From: Paenibacillus sp. cl123
GTDB taxonomy: Bacteria; Bacillota; Bacilli; Paenibacillales; NBRC-103111
NCBI RefSeq assembly: GCF_900101595.1
Contig: NZ_FMYY01000025.1
Location: 36,552-100,551 of the forward strand
Reading direction: 5' to 3'
DNA length: 64,000 nt
Made by a program: the position numbers and the translations under genes. The notes under the pieces were generated by a model. It was given only the letters and a program-made list of their open reading frames with translations, made no database searches and was not told the origin of the DNA. Positions 16,931 through 25,926 of the stretch are shown piece after piece. Numbering within the stretch: the stretch's first letter is position 1; the number at the start of each line of letters is the position of its first letter.

Positions 16931-18823
16931 ATGGGTTCGGCTTTCTCACAATACGCCTGGCTCATCCCGTTGTTCCCGCTGTTGTCATTTTTGCTATTAA
17001 CGGCGGCGGGACGCTCGTTACGGGAAGCGGGCACTTATATCAGCATTGCGGCCGTGTTTGTTTCGTTCGTGCTGGCGGTTCTGATTTTCTTTGAACGGAT
17101 TGGCGGAGGCGTAGAAGATTACACGTGGAACAATATGGAGTGGCTCAAGCTCGGGGATTTTACCCTGAAAATGGGCTTTGAAGTCACGAATCTCAATGCG
17201 TTGATGCTGGTGATCGTGACGCTCGTCAGCTTGCTGGTCAACATCTACTCCAAGGGATATATGCATGGGGATGAGCGAATTCACGTGTTTTTTGCTTACA
17301 TCGCTTTGTTTACCTTCTCGATGCTCGGGCTCGTCATATCGGTGAACCTGGTGCAACTGTACATATTCTGGGAGCTGGTCGGCGTATGCTCCTTCCTGCT
17401 TGTCGGCTTCTGGTACTTCAAGCCCGAGGCGCGTGAGGCAGCCAAAAAAGCCTTTATCGTCACCCGTGTCGGCGATGTAGGGCTGTTCATCGGCATCCTG
17501 CTGTTGTTCTGGGTCATGCCGGATCATGCGCTTGATTTCACGTCGATCAGCAATGCCTTTGAAGGCGGTAAAATTTCCGGGGAAATGGCGACATGGATCG
17601 CTATCCTGATCTTCATCGGAGCGATGGGCAAGTCGGGCCAGTTCCCGCTGCATACATGGCTTCCGGATGCGATGGAAGGACCGACGCCGATCAGTGCGCT
17701 CATCCATGCGGCGACGATGGTTGCGGCCGGTGTGTATCTGGTGGCGCGCACCTTCGATATCTTTACGGCCGCCCCGGCGGCACTGACGGTTGTAGCGGTA
17801 GTCGGAGCGTTCACGGCTCTGTTCGCGGCGACGATCGGTACGGCTCAGAACGACATTAAGCGCATCCTGGCCTATTCCACGGTCAGCCAGCTGGGCTACA
17901 TGATGATGGCGCTCGGGATCGGGACGACAGCTGCGTATACCGCGGGCATTTTCCATCTGTTCACGCATGCTTTCTTCAAAGCTCTGCTCTTCCTGGGGGC
18001 CGGCAGTGTGATTCATGCGGTGCATACGCAGAACATTCATGAGATGGGCGGCGTAGGCAGCAAGATGAAGATCACGGCCTGGACGTTTGCCATCGGCGCG
18101 CTGGCGCTCAGCGGCATCGTGCCGCTGTCGGGCTTCTGGTCCAAGGATGCGATTTTGACGGAGGCATATAATACCGGGCATTACGGTCTGATGATCGTTG
18201 GATTGATCGCAGCCTTCTTCACGGCTTTCTATATGTCGCGGCTTTACTTCCTGGTGTTCTTCGGCAAGCCGCGCGGCGAGCATGCGGGACATATGCATGA
18301 ATCGCCAAGCTCTATGACGATGCCGCTTGTCGTCCTGGCAGTGTTGGCCGTCGTGGCGGGCTTCGTCTTTACACCGTTTGCCCCGTGGCTCGGTACATGG
18401 CTGACCGGGCATGCAGAAGCTGAGCATGCGTCTGTCCTCGTCATGGTGCTCTCCACGCTCGTAGGCTTGCTCGGAATCGGGGCCGGTTATCTGGTCTACG
18501 TGAAGCGGACGATTTCGGCGGAAGGGTTCGTAGCTGCGGCGCCTTGGCTCTACAAGCTGCTGAATCGCAAATACTTTATCGATGAGCTGTATCAGGTCGT
18601 ATGGGTACGCTCGCTGCAGTCGCTCGGACAGCTGCTTCATCTGTTCGACGTCTATGTGGTGGACGGCGCGGTGCGGCTGACGTCCTATGCCGTCACCGGA
18701 GTCGGACGCCTTGGTTCCCGCTTGCAGAATGGACAGGTGCAGACGTACGGACTGGCTACGCTGATCGGTCTGCTCATTCTGATGCTGGCTATCGCGGGAA
18801 GGAGGTTTATCAACCTTGGATAA
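16931..18823 (+). CDS. nuoL: NADH-quinone oxidoreductase subunit L
   Basis: Distal antiporter-like, proton-pumping subunit with the long lateral helix; 630 aa and roughly 16 helices. Present are the QLYIFWELVGVCSFLLVGFW block with its key glutamate, the GKSGQFPLHTWLPDAMEGPTP motif and the HAATMVAAGVYL motif. ATG 16931 follows AGAGGAGG. The C-terminus overlaps the nuoM start by eight bases. Confidence 0.96.
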   Translation: MGSAFSQYAWLIPLFPLLSFLLLTAAGRSLREAGTYISIAAVFVSFVLAVLIFFERIGGGVEDYTWNNMEWLKLGDFTLKMGFEVTNLNALMLVIVTLVSLLVNIYSKGYMHGDERIHVFFAYIALFTFSMLGLVISVNLVQLYIFWELVGVCSFLLVGFWYFKPEAREAAKKAFIVTRVGDVGLFIGILLLFWVMPDHALDFTSISNAFEGGKISGEMATWIAILIFIGAMGKSGQFPLHTWLPDAMEGPTPISALIHAATMVAAGVYLVARTFDIFTAAPAALTVVAVVGAFTALFAATIGTAQNDIKRILAYSTVSQLGYMMMALGIGTTAAYTAGIFHLFTHAFFKALLFLGAGSVIHAVHTQNIHEMGGVGSKMKITAWTFAIGALALSGIVPLSGFWSKDAILTEAYNTGHYGLMIVGLIAAFFTAFYMSRLYFLVFFGKPRGEHAGHMHESPSSMTMPLVVLAVLAVVAGFVFTPFAPWLGTWLTGHAEAEHASVLVMVLSTLVGLLGIGAGYLVYVKRTISAEGFVAAAPWLYKLLNRKYFIDELYQVVWVRSLQSLGQLLHLFDVYVVDGAVRLTSYAVTGVGRLGSRLQNGQVQTYGLATLIGLLILMLAIAGRRFINLG

Positions 18824-20441
18824 GTTTCCGATTCTATCGCTCATCACCTTCTCGCCTCTGCTTGGCGTATTGGTATTGATGTTTTTGCCCAAGTCCCAGG
18901 GACAATGGATCAAGACGACAGCGATCGTCGCCACCCTGATTCCGCTGGGCTTGTCCGTGTGGCTGTATGCCCAGTTCAACTCGAACGTAGCGGGGATGCA
19001 GTTCAAGGAGTCGATCCCCTGGATCACCATCCCGCTCGACCGGGAAACGCAGGGCCTGGACCAGATGACCGCATTTTTCATGGAGTTCAAGTATTCGCTG
19101 GCGGTAGACGGCCTGTCGCTGCCGCTGGTCTTCCTGACAGCGCTCGTAGCTACGATGGCAGCGCTCGCTTCTGTCTATATCAAGAAGCGGTGGAAGGCGT
19201 ACTTTATCTGGTTTCTGCTGCTTGAGGTCGGCATGTTCGGCGTGTTTATGGCCCAGGATCTGTTCTTGTTCTTCGTCTTCTTCGAAGTGACGCTCGTGCC
19301 GATGTTTTTCCTCATCGGAATCTGGGGCTATATGGACCGCGAGCGTGCGGCTAATAAGTTCCTGATCTACAACGGTTTGGGGTCGGCTATCATGCTGATC
19401 GCGTTCCTCATCCTGGTCAGCACGGCAGGCTTCACGCAGACCGTGACCGGCAACGAGGTAACGATCCACTATACCGGAGATTTGAACATCATTACGGAAA
19501 ACCTGTTTCAGAGCATGGATTCCTATGTGAACCAAAGCGATCTGGACGGCAATGTATTTTTCTTGAGCGCGACGATGAAATGGGTGCTCTTCCTCATGCT
19601 GCTCGTAGCATTCGGAATCAAGCTGCCGCTGTTCCCGTTCCATACGTGGATGCTGAAGGTTCATACGGAGGCGCCGCCTTCCGTGGTTATGATTCACTCG
19701 GGCATTTTGCTGAAAATGGGCGCCTACGGTCTGATCCGCTTCGGCATTCTGCTGTTTCCCCAGCAGGCGACTGCGTGGGCTACGGTGCTGGCCGTGCTCG
19801 GAGTGATCAATATTTTGTACGGAGCTATTCTGGCATTTGTCCAAAAGGAATTTAAGCTGGTTCTGGCTTACTCCAGTATTAGCCACATGGGCATCGTGCT
19901 TCTGGGGATTGCCGCTTTCAACACGATCGGGATTCAAGGAGCCGTGTTCCAGCTTGTGTCGCACGGTCTGATCTCCGCGCTGCTGTTCCTGATCGTAGGC
20001 AGCATCTATGAGCGGACGCATACGACCCGGCTCGATGAGCTGGGGGGCTTGGCCAAATCGATACCTTTCATATCCGGCATCCTGCTCCTGGCGGGCATGG
20101 CGTCGCTGGGCTTGCCGGGCTTGTCCGGCTTCGTGAGCGAGTTTCTGGCATTCGTAGGCTTGTTTGAATCGCATAAGATTGTGACCGCCGTCGGGGCGCT
20201 CGGGATTATCCTCGCAGCCGTCTACGTGCTGCGCGGGGTACTCGGCATCACCTACGGCCCATCGCGGCCAGAGCTGCCTCCGATGCGCGACGCGCGGCTG
20301 ATCGAGGCTGTGCCTATGATTACGCTGGCAGCCTTCATTATCGTGCTGGGCGTGTATCCGAGCATCCTGAATGAGCCGATGCATCAGACCGTCAGCGGGT
20401 TCGACCAATTTATTCGCAGCGTAACGAAGATGGGAGGTTAA
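18816..20441 (+). CDS. nuoM: NADH-quinone oxidoreductase subunit M
   Basis: Central antiporter-like pumping subunit, 541 aa with about 14 helices. The FFVFFEVTLVPMFFLIGIWG segment (key glutamate) and LPLFPFHTWMLKVHTEAP are typical of NuoM. The start is TTG 18816, preceded by AAGGAGG at about 18799 within the end of nuoL. A hydrophilic stretch at about residues 205-255 (TVTGNEVTIHYTGD onward) looks like an extra external loop. Confidence 0.95.
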   Translation: MDKFPILSLITFSPLLGVLVLMFLPKSQGQWIKTTAIVATLIPLGLSVWLYAQFNSNVAGMQFKESIPWITIPLDRETQGLDQMTAFFMEFKYSLAVDGLSLPLVFLTALVATMAALASVYIKKRWKAYFIWFLLLEVGMFGVFMAQDLFLFFVFFEVTLVPMFFLIGIWGYMDRERAANKFLIYNGLGSAIMLIAFLILVSTAGFTQTVTGNEVTIHYTGDLNIITENLFQSMDSYVNQSDLDGNVFFLSATMKWVLFLMLLVAFGIKLPLFPFHTWMLKVHTEAPPSVVMIHSGILLKMGAYGLIRFGILLFPQQATAWATVLAVLGVINILYGAILAFVQKEFKLVLAYSSISHMGIVLLGIAAFNTIGIQGAVFQLVSHGLISALLFLIVGSIYERTHTTRLDELGGLAKSIPFISGILLLAGMASLGLPGLSGFVSEFLAFVGLFESHKIVTAVGALGIILAAVYVLRGVLGITYGPSRPELPPMRDARLIEAVPMITLAAFIIVLGVYPSILNEPMHQTVSGFDQFIRSVTKMGG

Positions 20442-20445
20442 GCCG

Positions 20446-21972
20446 GTGGCACCAATGGAACCAATACGTCTGCAATTCCACGATCTTGGACTGCTGGCAC
20501 CGGAGCTCACACTGGTTGCTGCTGCCGTCATTCTGTCGCTGCTGGATCTGCTGCTGCCCCGCCAGAGCAACCGTACGTGGCTCGGCTGGTTGTCTCTGAT
20601 CAGTATCGCTTTGTCGGCTGTGTTTATCGTGATGTATCAGTTGAATCCGGTGGAGCCAAGGCAGTTGCTGGCCTTCAGCTACCGGATTGACGATTTTGCC
20701 AGCGTGCTGAAGCTGATTCTTTTGGCAGGTGCGGGACTTATCACATTCATGAGCATTGGATCGATAAATGAACGCGAAATTCCGCACGTCGGCGAATATT
20801 ATTATCTACTGCTCCCGGCTACGCTGGGCGGCATGATTATGGCGTCATCCGGCGATCTGATTACGCTGTTCGTCGGTCTGGAGCTGCTGAGCATTACCTC
20901 CTACATCCTGGTGGCGATGCGCAAGAAGCATCTGCAGTCGAATGAAGGGGCATTCAAATATCTCGTGCTCGGCGGTGTATCATCAGGCTTGATCCTGTAC
21001 GGGATGTCCTTCCTGTACGGAATGACCGGCACAACCATCATCCCGCAGCTGTCGGCGATGCTGGAGCAGGGCGGGGAAGGGCTGCAGCCGATGATGTACC
21101 TCAGCTTCTTCCTGATTCTGGCCGGCTTCGGATTCAAGGTAGCGGCTTCTCCCTTCCATACGTGGGCGCCGGACGTGTATCAGGGTGCGCCTACGCCGGT
21201 AACGGCTTTTCTCGCCGTCGTATCGAAGGCGGCCGCTTTCGCTATCCTGTTCCGTGTCATGTACACGGTATTCGCTTCGCCGGGCATGATGGGGATGCCG
21301 ATTCACAATGATTTCCTGCTGGCGCTGATGGTTGTAGCGGCTGCGGCCATGATCGTGGGCAACTTCACAGCGCTGCGCCAGACGAACCTTAAGCGGCTGC
21401 TGGCTTACTCGGGGATTGCCAATACCGGTTATCTGCTTATTCCGATTGCCGTACAGTTTACGATCGTTCACTTCTCGAACTTTGCCGAGTTTACTTTCTA
21501 TCTGATCGCCTATCTGTTTATGAATGTGGGCATGTTCGCGATGCTGATGATCGTCGAGCGGTCGGGGGGCAGCGAGGAGCTGAAGTCCTTTGCCGGCCTG
21601 TATTACAGGGCCCCCGGTCTTGCGATAGCGACGGTGCTGCTCGTCTTGTCCTTGGCCGGCTTGCCGTTATCCGGCGGCTTCTTCGGCAAGCTGTACATTC
21701 TGCTCGGCACGATGCAAACCCAACACTACTGGCTGGGCGCGATCATGATCGTAACGAGCGTCGTGTCCTTCTACTACTACTTCGGACTGATCCGCCAGAT
21801 GTTCATGCGCAGCGACGACGAAGCGGGCCCGCTTCGCCCGACGCTGCCGCTCAGCATCACCGTGTGGCTGTGCGCGGGGATCGGCGTCCTGCTCGGTCTT
21901 TACCCGCAGGGCGTGCTCGCCTACCTGGAGCGGATCTTCTCGATTAGTCAGGATTTATTTATGTTCAGTTAG
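20446..21972 (+). CDS. nuoN: NADH-quinone oxidoreductase subunit N
   Basis: Proximal antiporter-like subunit closing the operon, 508 aa with about 14 helices. The LFVGLELLSITSYILVAM block, the FKVAASPFHTWAPDVYQGAPTP motif and the LSLAGLPLSGGFFGKLYIL motif are intact. The start is GTG 20446, eight bases after GGGAGG; ATG 20455 is the alternative. No nuoE, nuoF or nuoG follows: the operon ends here in a terminator. Confidence 0.95.
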   Translation: MAPMEPIRLQFHDLGLLAPELTLVAAAVILSLLDLLLPRQSNRTWLGWLSLISIALSAVFIVMYQLNPVEPRQLLAFSYRIDDFASVLKLILLAGAGLITFMSIGSINEREIPHVGEYYYLLLPATLGGMIMASSGDLITLFVGLELLSITSYILVAMRKKHLQSNEGAFKYLVLGGVSSGLILYGMSFLYGMTGTTIIPQLSAMLEQGGEGLQPMMYLSFFLILAGFGFKVAASPFHTWAPDVYQGAPTPVTAFLAVVSKAAAFAILFRVMYTVFASPGMMGMPIHNDFLLALMVVAAAAMIVGNFTALRQTNLKRLLAYSGIANTGYLLIPIAVQFTIVHFSNFAEFTFYLIAYLFMNVGMFAMLMIVERSGGSEELKSFAGLYYRAPGLAIATVLLVLSLAGLPLSGGFFGKLYILLGTMQTQHYWLGAIMIVTSVVSFYYYFGLIRQMFMRSDDEAGPLRPTLPLSITVWLCAGIGVLLGLYPQGVLAYLERIFSISQDLFMFS

Positions 21973-21983
21973 GCATGCCAATA

Positions 21984-22023
21984 GCCCGCTGCTCGGCCTC
22001 TGGAGGCTGGCAGCGGGTTTTTT
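21984..22023 (+). terminator. intrinsic terminator of the nuo operon
   Basis: CCCGCTGC (21985-21992) pairs with GCAGCGGG (22010-22017), with an inner GCCTC/GAGGC helix, then six T. It is shared space with the 3' end of the converging gene at 22035. Confidence 0.9.
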
Positions 22024-22034
22024 AGAATTTATCA

Positions 22035-22505
22035 TTATATTCCTCCATTTACATCGGCGGGACCGGGCTCATTTTCTCCGGTACAATGCTGGAGAGTAAA
22101 AAACGTTTTAACCAGGGGCCGGACGGACATGCGATGGGTGGTGTCCATCCGTTTGCATGTATATATAAACAACCGCTGATCTTCAATGGCGCCCAGCTTA
22201 TCTACGCTTCGGTCAAGGATATATAGTATGTCCTGCGTACCGGTAGTTCGGAGCGTAACTGGCATCGGTTCTGTTTCAATGCCTTGTTTCAACGAAGTAA
22301 ACTCGGCTTTCTCGTGATGTTTATAGGCGCGGAGCAGACATCTCCTCCCTGCCTCACTGTATTCATCCCAATTCTCCCGTCCACATTGTCGATACTCTCC
22401 CTCCATCTTTTCCGGTTGCTTATATGGAAACCCGGGAGCCGCCGCAACCCAAAAAAGCAATAAGGTGATTAAAATGAGAGATAAACGCTTAATCATCGCT
22501 CCCAA
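22035..22505 (-). CDS. predicted exported protein of unknown function
   Basis: The only minus-strand gene in the window, 156 aa, converging on nuoN. The N-terminus (KRLSLILITLLLFWVAAAPG) looks like a signal peptide or membrane anchor; the rest is soluble with cysteines in QCGREN, RRCLLRA, YTCKRM and LQHCTGE. There is no lipobox cysteine. Start TTG at 22505 lies seven bases after AGGAGG on the minus strand; ATG at 22496 is the alternative but is 16 bases away. I do not recognise the family with confidence; a distant resemblance to DUF4362-like exported proteins is a guess. Confidence 0.65.
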   Translation of the reverse strand: MGAMIKRLSLILITLLLFWVAAAPGFPYKQPEKMEGEYRQCGRENWDEYSEAGRRCLLRAYKHHEKAEFTSLKQGIETEPMPVTLRTTGTQDILYILDRSVDKLGAIEDQRLFIYTCKRMDTTHRMSVRPLVKTFFTLQHCTGENEPGPADVNGGI

Positions 22506-22525
22506 GCAGATTCCTCCTCTTTGAT

Positions 22526-22540
22526 TTGACTATAGGTCAA
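22526..22540. promoter_or_regulatory. short inverted repeat upstream of the minus-strand gene
   Basis: TTGAC and GTCAA arms flank TATAG, about 20 bases ahead of the minus-strand start. On the minus strand it reads TTGAC-CTATA-GTCAA, including a TATAGT that could be a -10. It could be an operator, or chance. The remaining gap to 22868 (AT-rich, with a CCTAACGCGTTAG patch near 22740) holds only the protease promoter candidate. Confidence 0.3.
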
Positions 22541-22795
22541 CTTTCTTCAAGAGTATGGGGGCGCTATATTCCGATATACGGAAGGCTGCTGCTTCAAGAT
22601 CGACTCCTCTCTATAAAAAAAATGGGTCCGAATTCAGCGCTTCGTGAAGCCTTAAACGGAGAGCAGTTGGCTTTATTTCTAATCATAAACTAAACCTTAT
22701 GTAGAAAAAAGAAATGACAAATTGCGTTTTTTCTCAATGACCTAACGCGTTAGAAATTTATTGAATTAGTAAGCGTTTTCGAGAAAAGATTCCAG

Positions 22796-22824
22796 TTGCA
22801 GCCACATGGTATAAAGCTTAGAAT
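22796..22824 (+). promoter_or_regulatory. possible sigma-A promoter for the SLH protease
   Basis: TTGCAG (22796-22801), 17 bases and TAGAAT (22819-22824), about 45 bases upstream of the start. Moderate match only. Confidence 0.4.
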
Positions 22825-22868
22825 GGAGTAATGGAGTTAGGCAGGAGAATTCAGGATAAAGGATTTTG

Positions 22869-25394
22869 ATGGCGATGCATACACGTACGCTCAAACAAAA
22901 CATAATCACATCGTTCACAGGTCTGGCGCTTCTCCTGATAGGCTGCGGGACGGTGTACGCCGCTGATGCGGATGATCCGTTCTACACTAAGCAAATAAAC
23001 CTACAACATATTCATATGAGCGAGGCCTGGGATATTTCTCAAGGCAATACCGGCATGATTATCGCAATCGTCGATACGGGCGTTCAGCTGTCTCATCCTG
23101 ACCTGAAGCGGAATCTCGTAAACGGCGCGAATCTGCTGAATCCGTCGCTTCCCCCGGAAGATGACAATGGCCATGGCACGAATGTAGCGGGTATCATCGG
23201 GGCTGTAGGCAATAATGACCGAGGCGTCGCGGGCATGCTGTGGAATGCGAAAATGATGCCGATCAAAGCGCTGAAGGCGGACGGCTCCGGTGACGAACAG
23301 ATGCTGGGCGAAGCGATTCGCTATGCGGTCGACCATGGGGCGCGTATTGTCGTGCTGTCGCTCGGGCTGAATAAATATTCCGCATACCTCAGCGACATCG
23401 TCAGGTATGCGGAGGAACGGGATGTTCTGCTCGTAGCGGCAACAGGCAACGAAGGCAATCGGGTCAAGTATCCGGCTGCTTATCCGACCGTGCTTGCGGT
23501 CGGCGGGGCCGGAGAGAACGGCAAGGCGGATAGCAGATCCAACACGGGCCTGGAGATCGACGTGGTCGCTCCGTGGAACGTATTTACGACAGCGATGGGC
23601 GGCTCTTACGAGGGCAAGGACGGCACCTCCATGGCGGCTCCGCAGGTAGCGGCGGCGGCGGCGCTTGCCTGGGGGCAGCGTCCGGATCTGAAGGCTTATC
23701 AGATCCGTCAGTGGATTCGGCAGACGGCCGACGATCTGGGCCCGAAGGGCTGGGACCCGTCCACAGGATATGGCATGCTGCGCGTCGACAGATTGCTGAA
23801 GGAGCCGTATATAGAGGACGGGTATGAGCCGAATCAGCGGAAAGATCAGGCTAAGCTCATCTCTCCGAGCAAAAAAATAAGCGCCGCCTTTGAGGGCGGG
23901 ACCGATGCGGATTGGTTTATGCTGGATGCGCCTTACGACGGAACGATCAATCTATCGTTCGATATCGAAGCAGGGCAATCGGTGACCGTCCAGCATACGG
24001 ATGCGTCAGGCGCGTTATCCAGCAAAACGGTGGAGAATGGCCAGACCGTTCCCTTTAAGGTCACGAAAGGCCGCAGCTATGTCCAGCTGCAGCTCAAAGA
24101 CCGCAATCATACGGCAACCGTGCCTTACCAGCTCTCCGTGCTGTTCGATATATACCGCGATCCCTTCGAGGATAACGATAAGCAGTACAAAGCGTATGTG
24201 CTGCCGGGGCGGAGCCAGACGATCAAAGGCACCTTCCATCAGTATCATGATGCCGATTGGTTTGAGTTCCCCGTGGAACAATCCGGCTCGCTCAAGCTCA
24301 CTTTGACGGTCGACACGGCAAGGATGGACCCCGTGCTTCTGGTGCAGCGGCAAGGGGAGAAGTCGATTGTGATTGATAAAGGCGAAGACGGGGAAGCGGA
24401 AACCTATGAGCTGCCGGAAGTATTTCCGGGAAGCTACTATTTCCGGGTCGCCAATGTCAAGGAATATGAAAATCCGATAGTCGGGGAGTACACGCTTCGT
24501 ATAGATTACGATGCGAAGCTGATCGACCCCAATGAACCGAATGACCGATCGTATCAGGCGACCTTTATGTCGCTGAATACTCCCTACAACGGCTTGCTTG
24601 ACCGAGTAGGAGATGTGGATTGGTTCCAATTCAAAACGGAAGAGGAAAGCTACGTACAGATCGGCGTATCGGATATTCCATCCCCGGTCCGTCTCTACAT
24701 GTCGCTCTATGACGGCATGCTAAGGCCGATGGGGAGCTCTATGAACGAAGCTTCGGAGACCAGCCAGACGTTGTCCGGCAGGTTCGCCCCGGGCACCTAT
24801 TACATGAAGCTGTCGGCCAACCGGACTTTCGACAATCGCATGTATCAGGTGTTTGTTGACGCAAAGCCTCTGACGGGAGGATACACGGATATCCGGCATC
24901 ACTGGGCGGTACAGTCGATCCTGGCGTTAACGGGGAAAAAGATTATCGAGGGATACGACAACTATACGTTCCAGCCCGACCGTCCGATTACCCGGGCGGA
25001 GGCCGCGGCCGTTCTCTCCCGCGCCTTCGAGCTGGATAAGCAGCGCAGCTTGGCGTTCACCGATCTGCCTGCTTCGCACTGGGCCTATGCTTATATTGCC
25101 AAAGCGGCTCAAGCCGGTATTATCGATGGTTATCCTGACCGGAGCTTCGCTCCGGACCAGCCGGTTACCCGGATGGAGATGACGGCGATGTTGGCGAGAA
25201 GCATGAATAAGACCGGCAAGCTAAGGGGACAGCTTCCTTTTACCGATATAGATGAAAGCTACTGGGGAGCCGGACTGCTCAAGCAGATGAAGGCGGAAGG
25301 CTTGATCGGCGGCTATGAAGACGGCTCATTTCGTCCGGATCAACAGGCTACAAGAGCCGAGTTTGTCAGACTGCTGGCGGAGGCTCTTTCGTAA
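22869..25394 (+). CDS. subtilisin-like (S8) serine protease with PPC-like repeats and three C-terminal SLH domains
   Basis: Exported, wall-bound protease of 841 aa. The catalytic triad is intact: Asp69 (AIVDTGV), His102 (NGHGTNVAG) and Ser254 (DGTSMAAP), with oxyanion Asn194 (ATGNEGN). Three beta-sandwich repeats of the pre-peptidase C-terminal type follow (about 315-660, each with a DADWF-like motif), then three SLH domains (about 675-841). The mature catalytic domain begins almost directly after the signal sequence, so no I9-type propeptide is visible. The signal region contains LIGC (Cys26), a possible lipobox, as well as a VYA-A signal peptidase I site. ATG 22869 has AAAGGA upstream; ATG 22875 is an alternative. 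Confidence 0.92.
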   Translation: MAMHTRTLKQNIITSFTGLALLLIGCGTVYAADADDPFYTKQINLQHIHMSEAWDISQGNTGMIIAIVDTGVQLSHPDLKRNLVNGANLLNPSLPPEDDNGHGTNVAGIIGAVGNNDRGVAGMLWNAKMMPIKALKADGSGDEQMLGEAIRYAVDHGARIVVLSLGLNKYSAYLSDIVRYAEERDVLLVAATGNEGNRVKYPAAYPTVLAVGGAGENGKADSRSNTGLEIDVVAPWNVFTTAMGGSYEGKDGTSMAAPQVAAAAALAWGQRPDLKAYQIRQWIRQTADDLGPKGWDPSTGYGMLRVDRLLKEPYIEDGYEPNQRKDQAKLISPSKKISAAFEGGTDADWFMLDAPYDGTINLSFDIEAGQSVTVQHTDASGALSSKTVENGQTVPFKVTKGRSYVQLQLKDRNHTATVPYQLSVLFDIYRDPFEDNDKQYKAYVLPGRSQTIKGTFHQYHDADWFEFPVEQSGSLKLTLTVDTARMDPVLLVQRQGEKSIVIDKGEDGEAETYELPEVFPGSYYFRVANVKEYENPIVGEYTLRIDYDAKLIDPNEPNDRSYQATFMSLNTPYNGLLDRVGDVDWFQFKTEEESYVQIGVSDIPSPVRLYMSLYDGMLRPMGSSMNEASETSQTLSGRFAPGTYYMKLSANRTFDNRMYQVFVDAKPLTGGYTDIRHHWAVQSILALTGKKIIEGYDNYTFQPDRPITRAEAAAVLSRAFELDKQRSLAFTDLPASHWAYAYIAKAAQAGIIDGYPDRSFAPDQPVTRMEMTAMLARSMNKTGKLRGQLPFTDIDESYWGAGLLKQMKAEGLIGGYEDGSFRPDQQATRAEFVRLLAEALS

Positions 25395-25547
25395 ACAAAG
25401 GGCGGCTTGCGGAAATTTTAGTTCCTAAGACCGATTAACCGTAGGGACCGCAGGGTAAAGATGCATAACAAGACAGCGGTTCCCGGTTGGCTGCATACCC
25501 AGTCGGCGCGCACGATTGGAGTACAGAAGGGAAGCGGGTTTTCGTTT

Positions 25548-25799
25548 ATGGAGTATATGGATCAAGTGAATGCTTCGCTTGGCATGAAAGGCGTTCTGAA
25601 CATTGTACTGGTCCTTGTGTTCATAGGATTCTCCTGGTGGGCGGTGCAGGAGCTGAAGTGGGAAAGCTTGTTCAAGCGCCCCAAGAGCCCGCAGGCTAAG
25701 CTGCTGCAAATCCTCATCTCGGTTGCGCTTGGTTACCAGATCGCCCGGTTTGTCATCGACTACCTAGCCTGGTCGACATGGTTCTCCGGAATCTTCTAA
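25548..25799 (+). CDS. ywzB: DUF1146 / YwzB family membrane protein
   Basis: Small integral membrane protein of 83 aa with two predicted helices (about 13-32 and 52-72), carrying FIGFSWWAVQELKWE and the C-terminal DYLAWSTWF typical of YwzB. Function is unknown. It stands between the ATP synthase/complex I region and murA, as in other Bacillales. The start ATG 25548 fits the family length; an in-frame ATG at 25461 would add 29 non-conserved residues. Confidence 0.8.
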   Translation: MEYMDQVNASLGMKGVLNIVLVLVFIGFSWWAVQELKWESLFKRPKSPQAKLLQILISVALGYQIARFVIDYLAWSTWFSGIF

Positions 25800-25926
25800 A
25801 ATGAGCGCTTGTCCGAATAACTGAGGGGGATCTTGTCAACAATGGATAGTACAACCGTATGAAAATAAGCGCGCTCCACGAATGCTATGTAAATACACGT
25901 ATACTGATACGCGGAGGGGGATCCAG

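Noticed and set aside
17018..20570. Long minus-strand frames (690 and 578 codons) over nuoL and nuoM
   Set aside because: Shadows of membrane-protein genes; compositions rich in Arg, His, Gln and Asp without any domain pattern.
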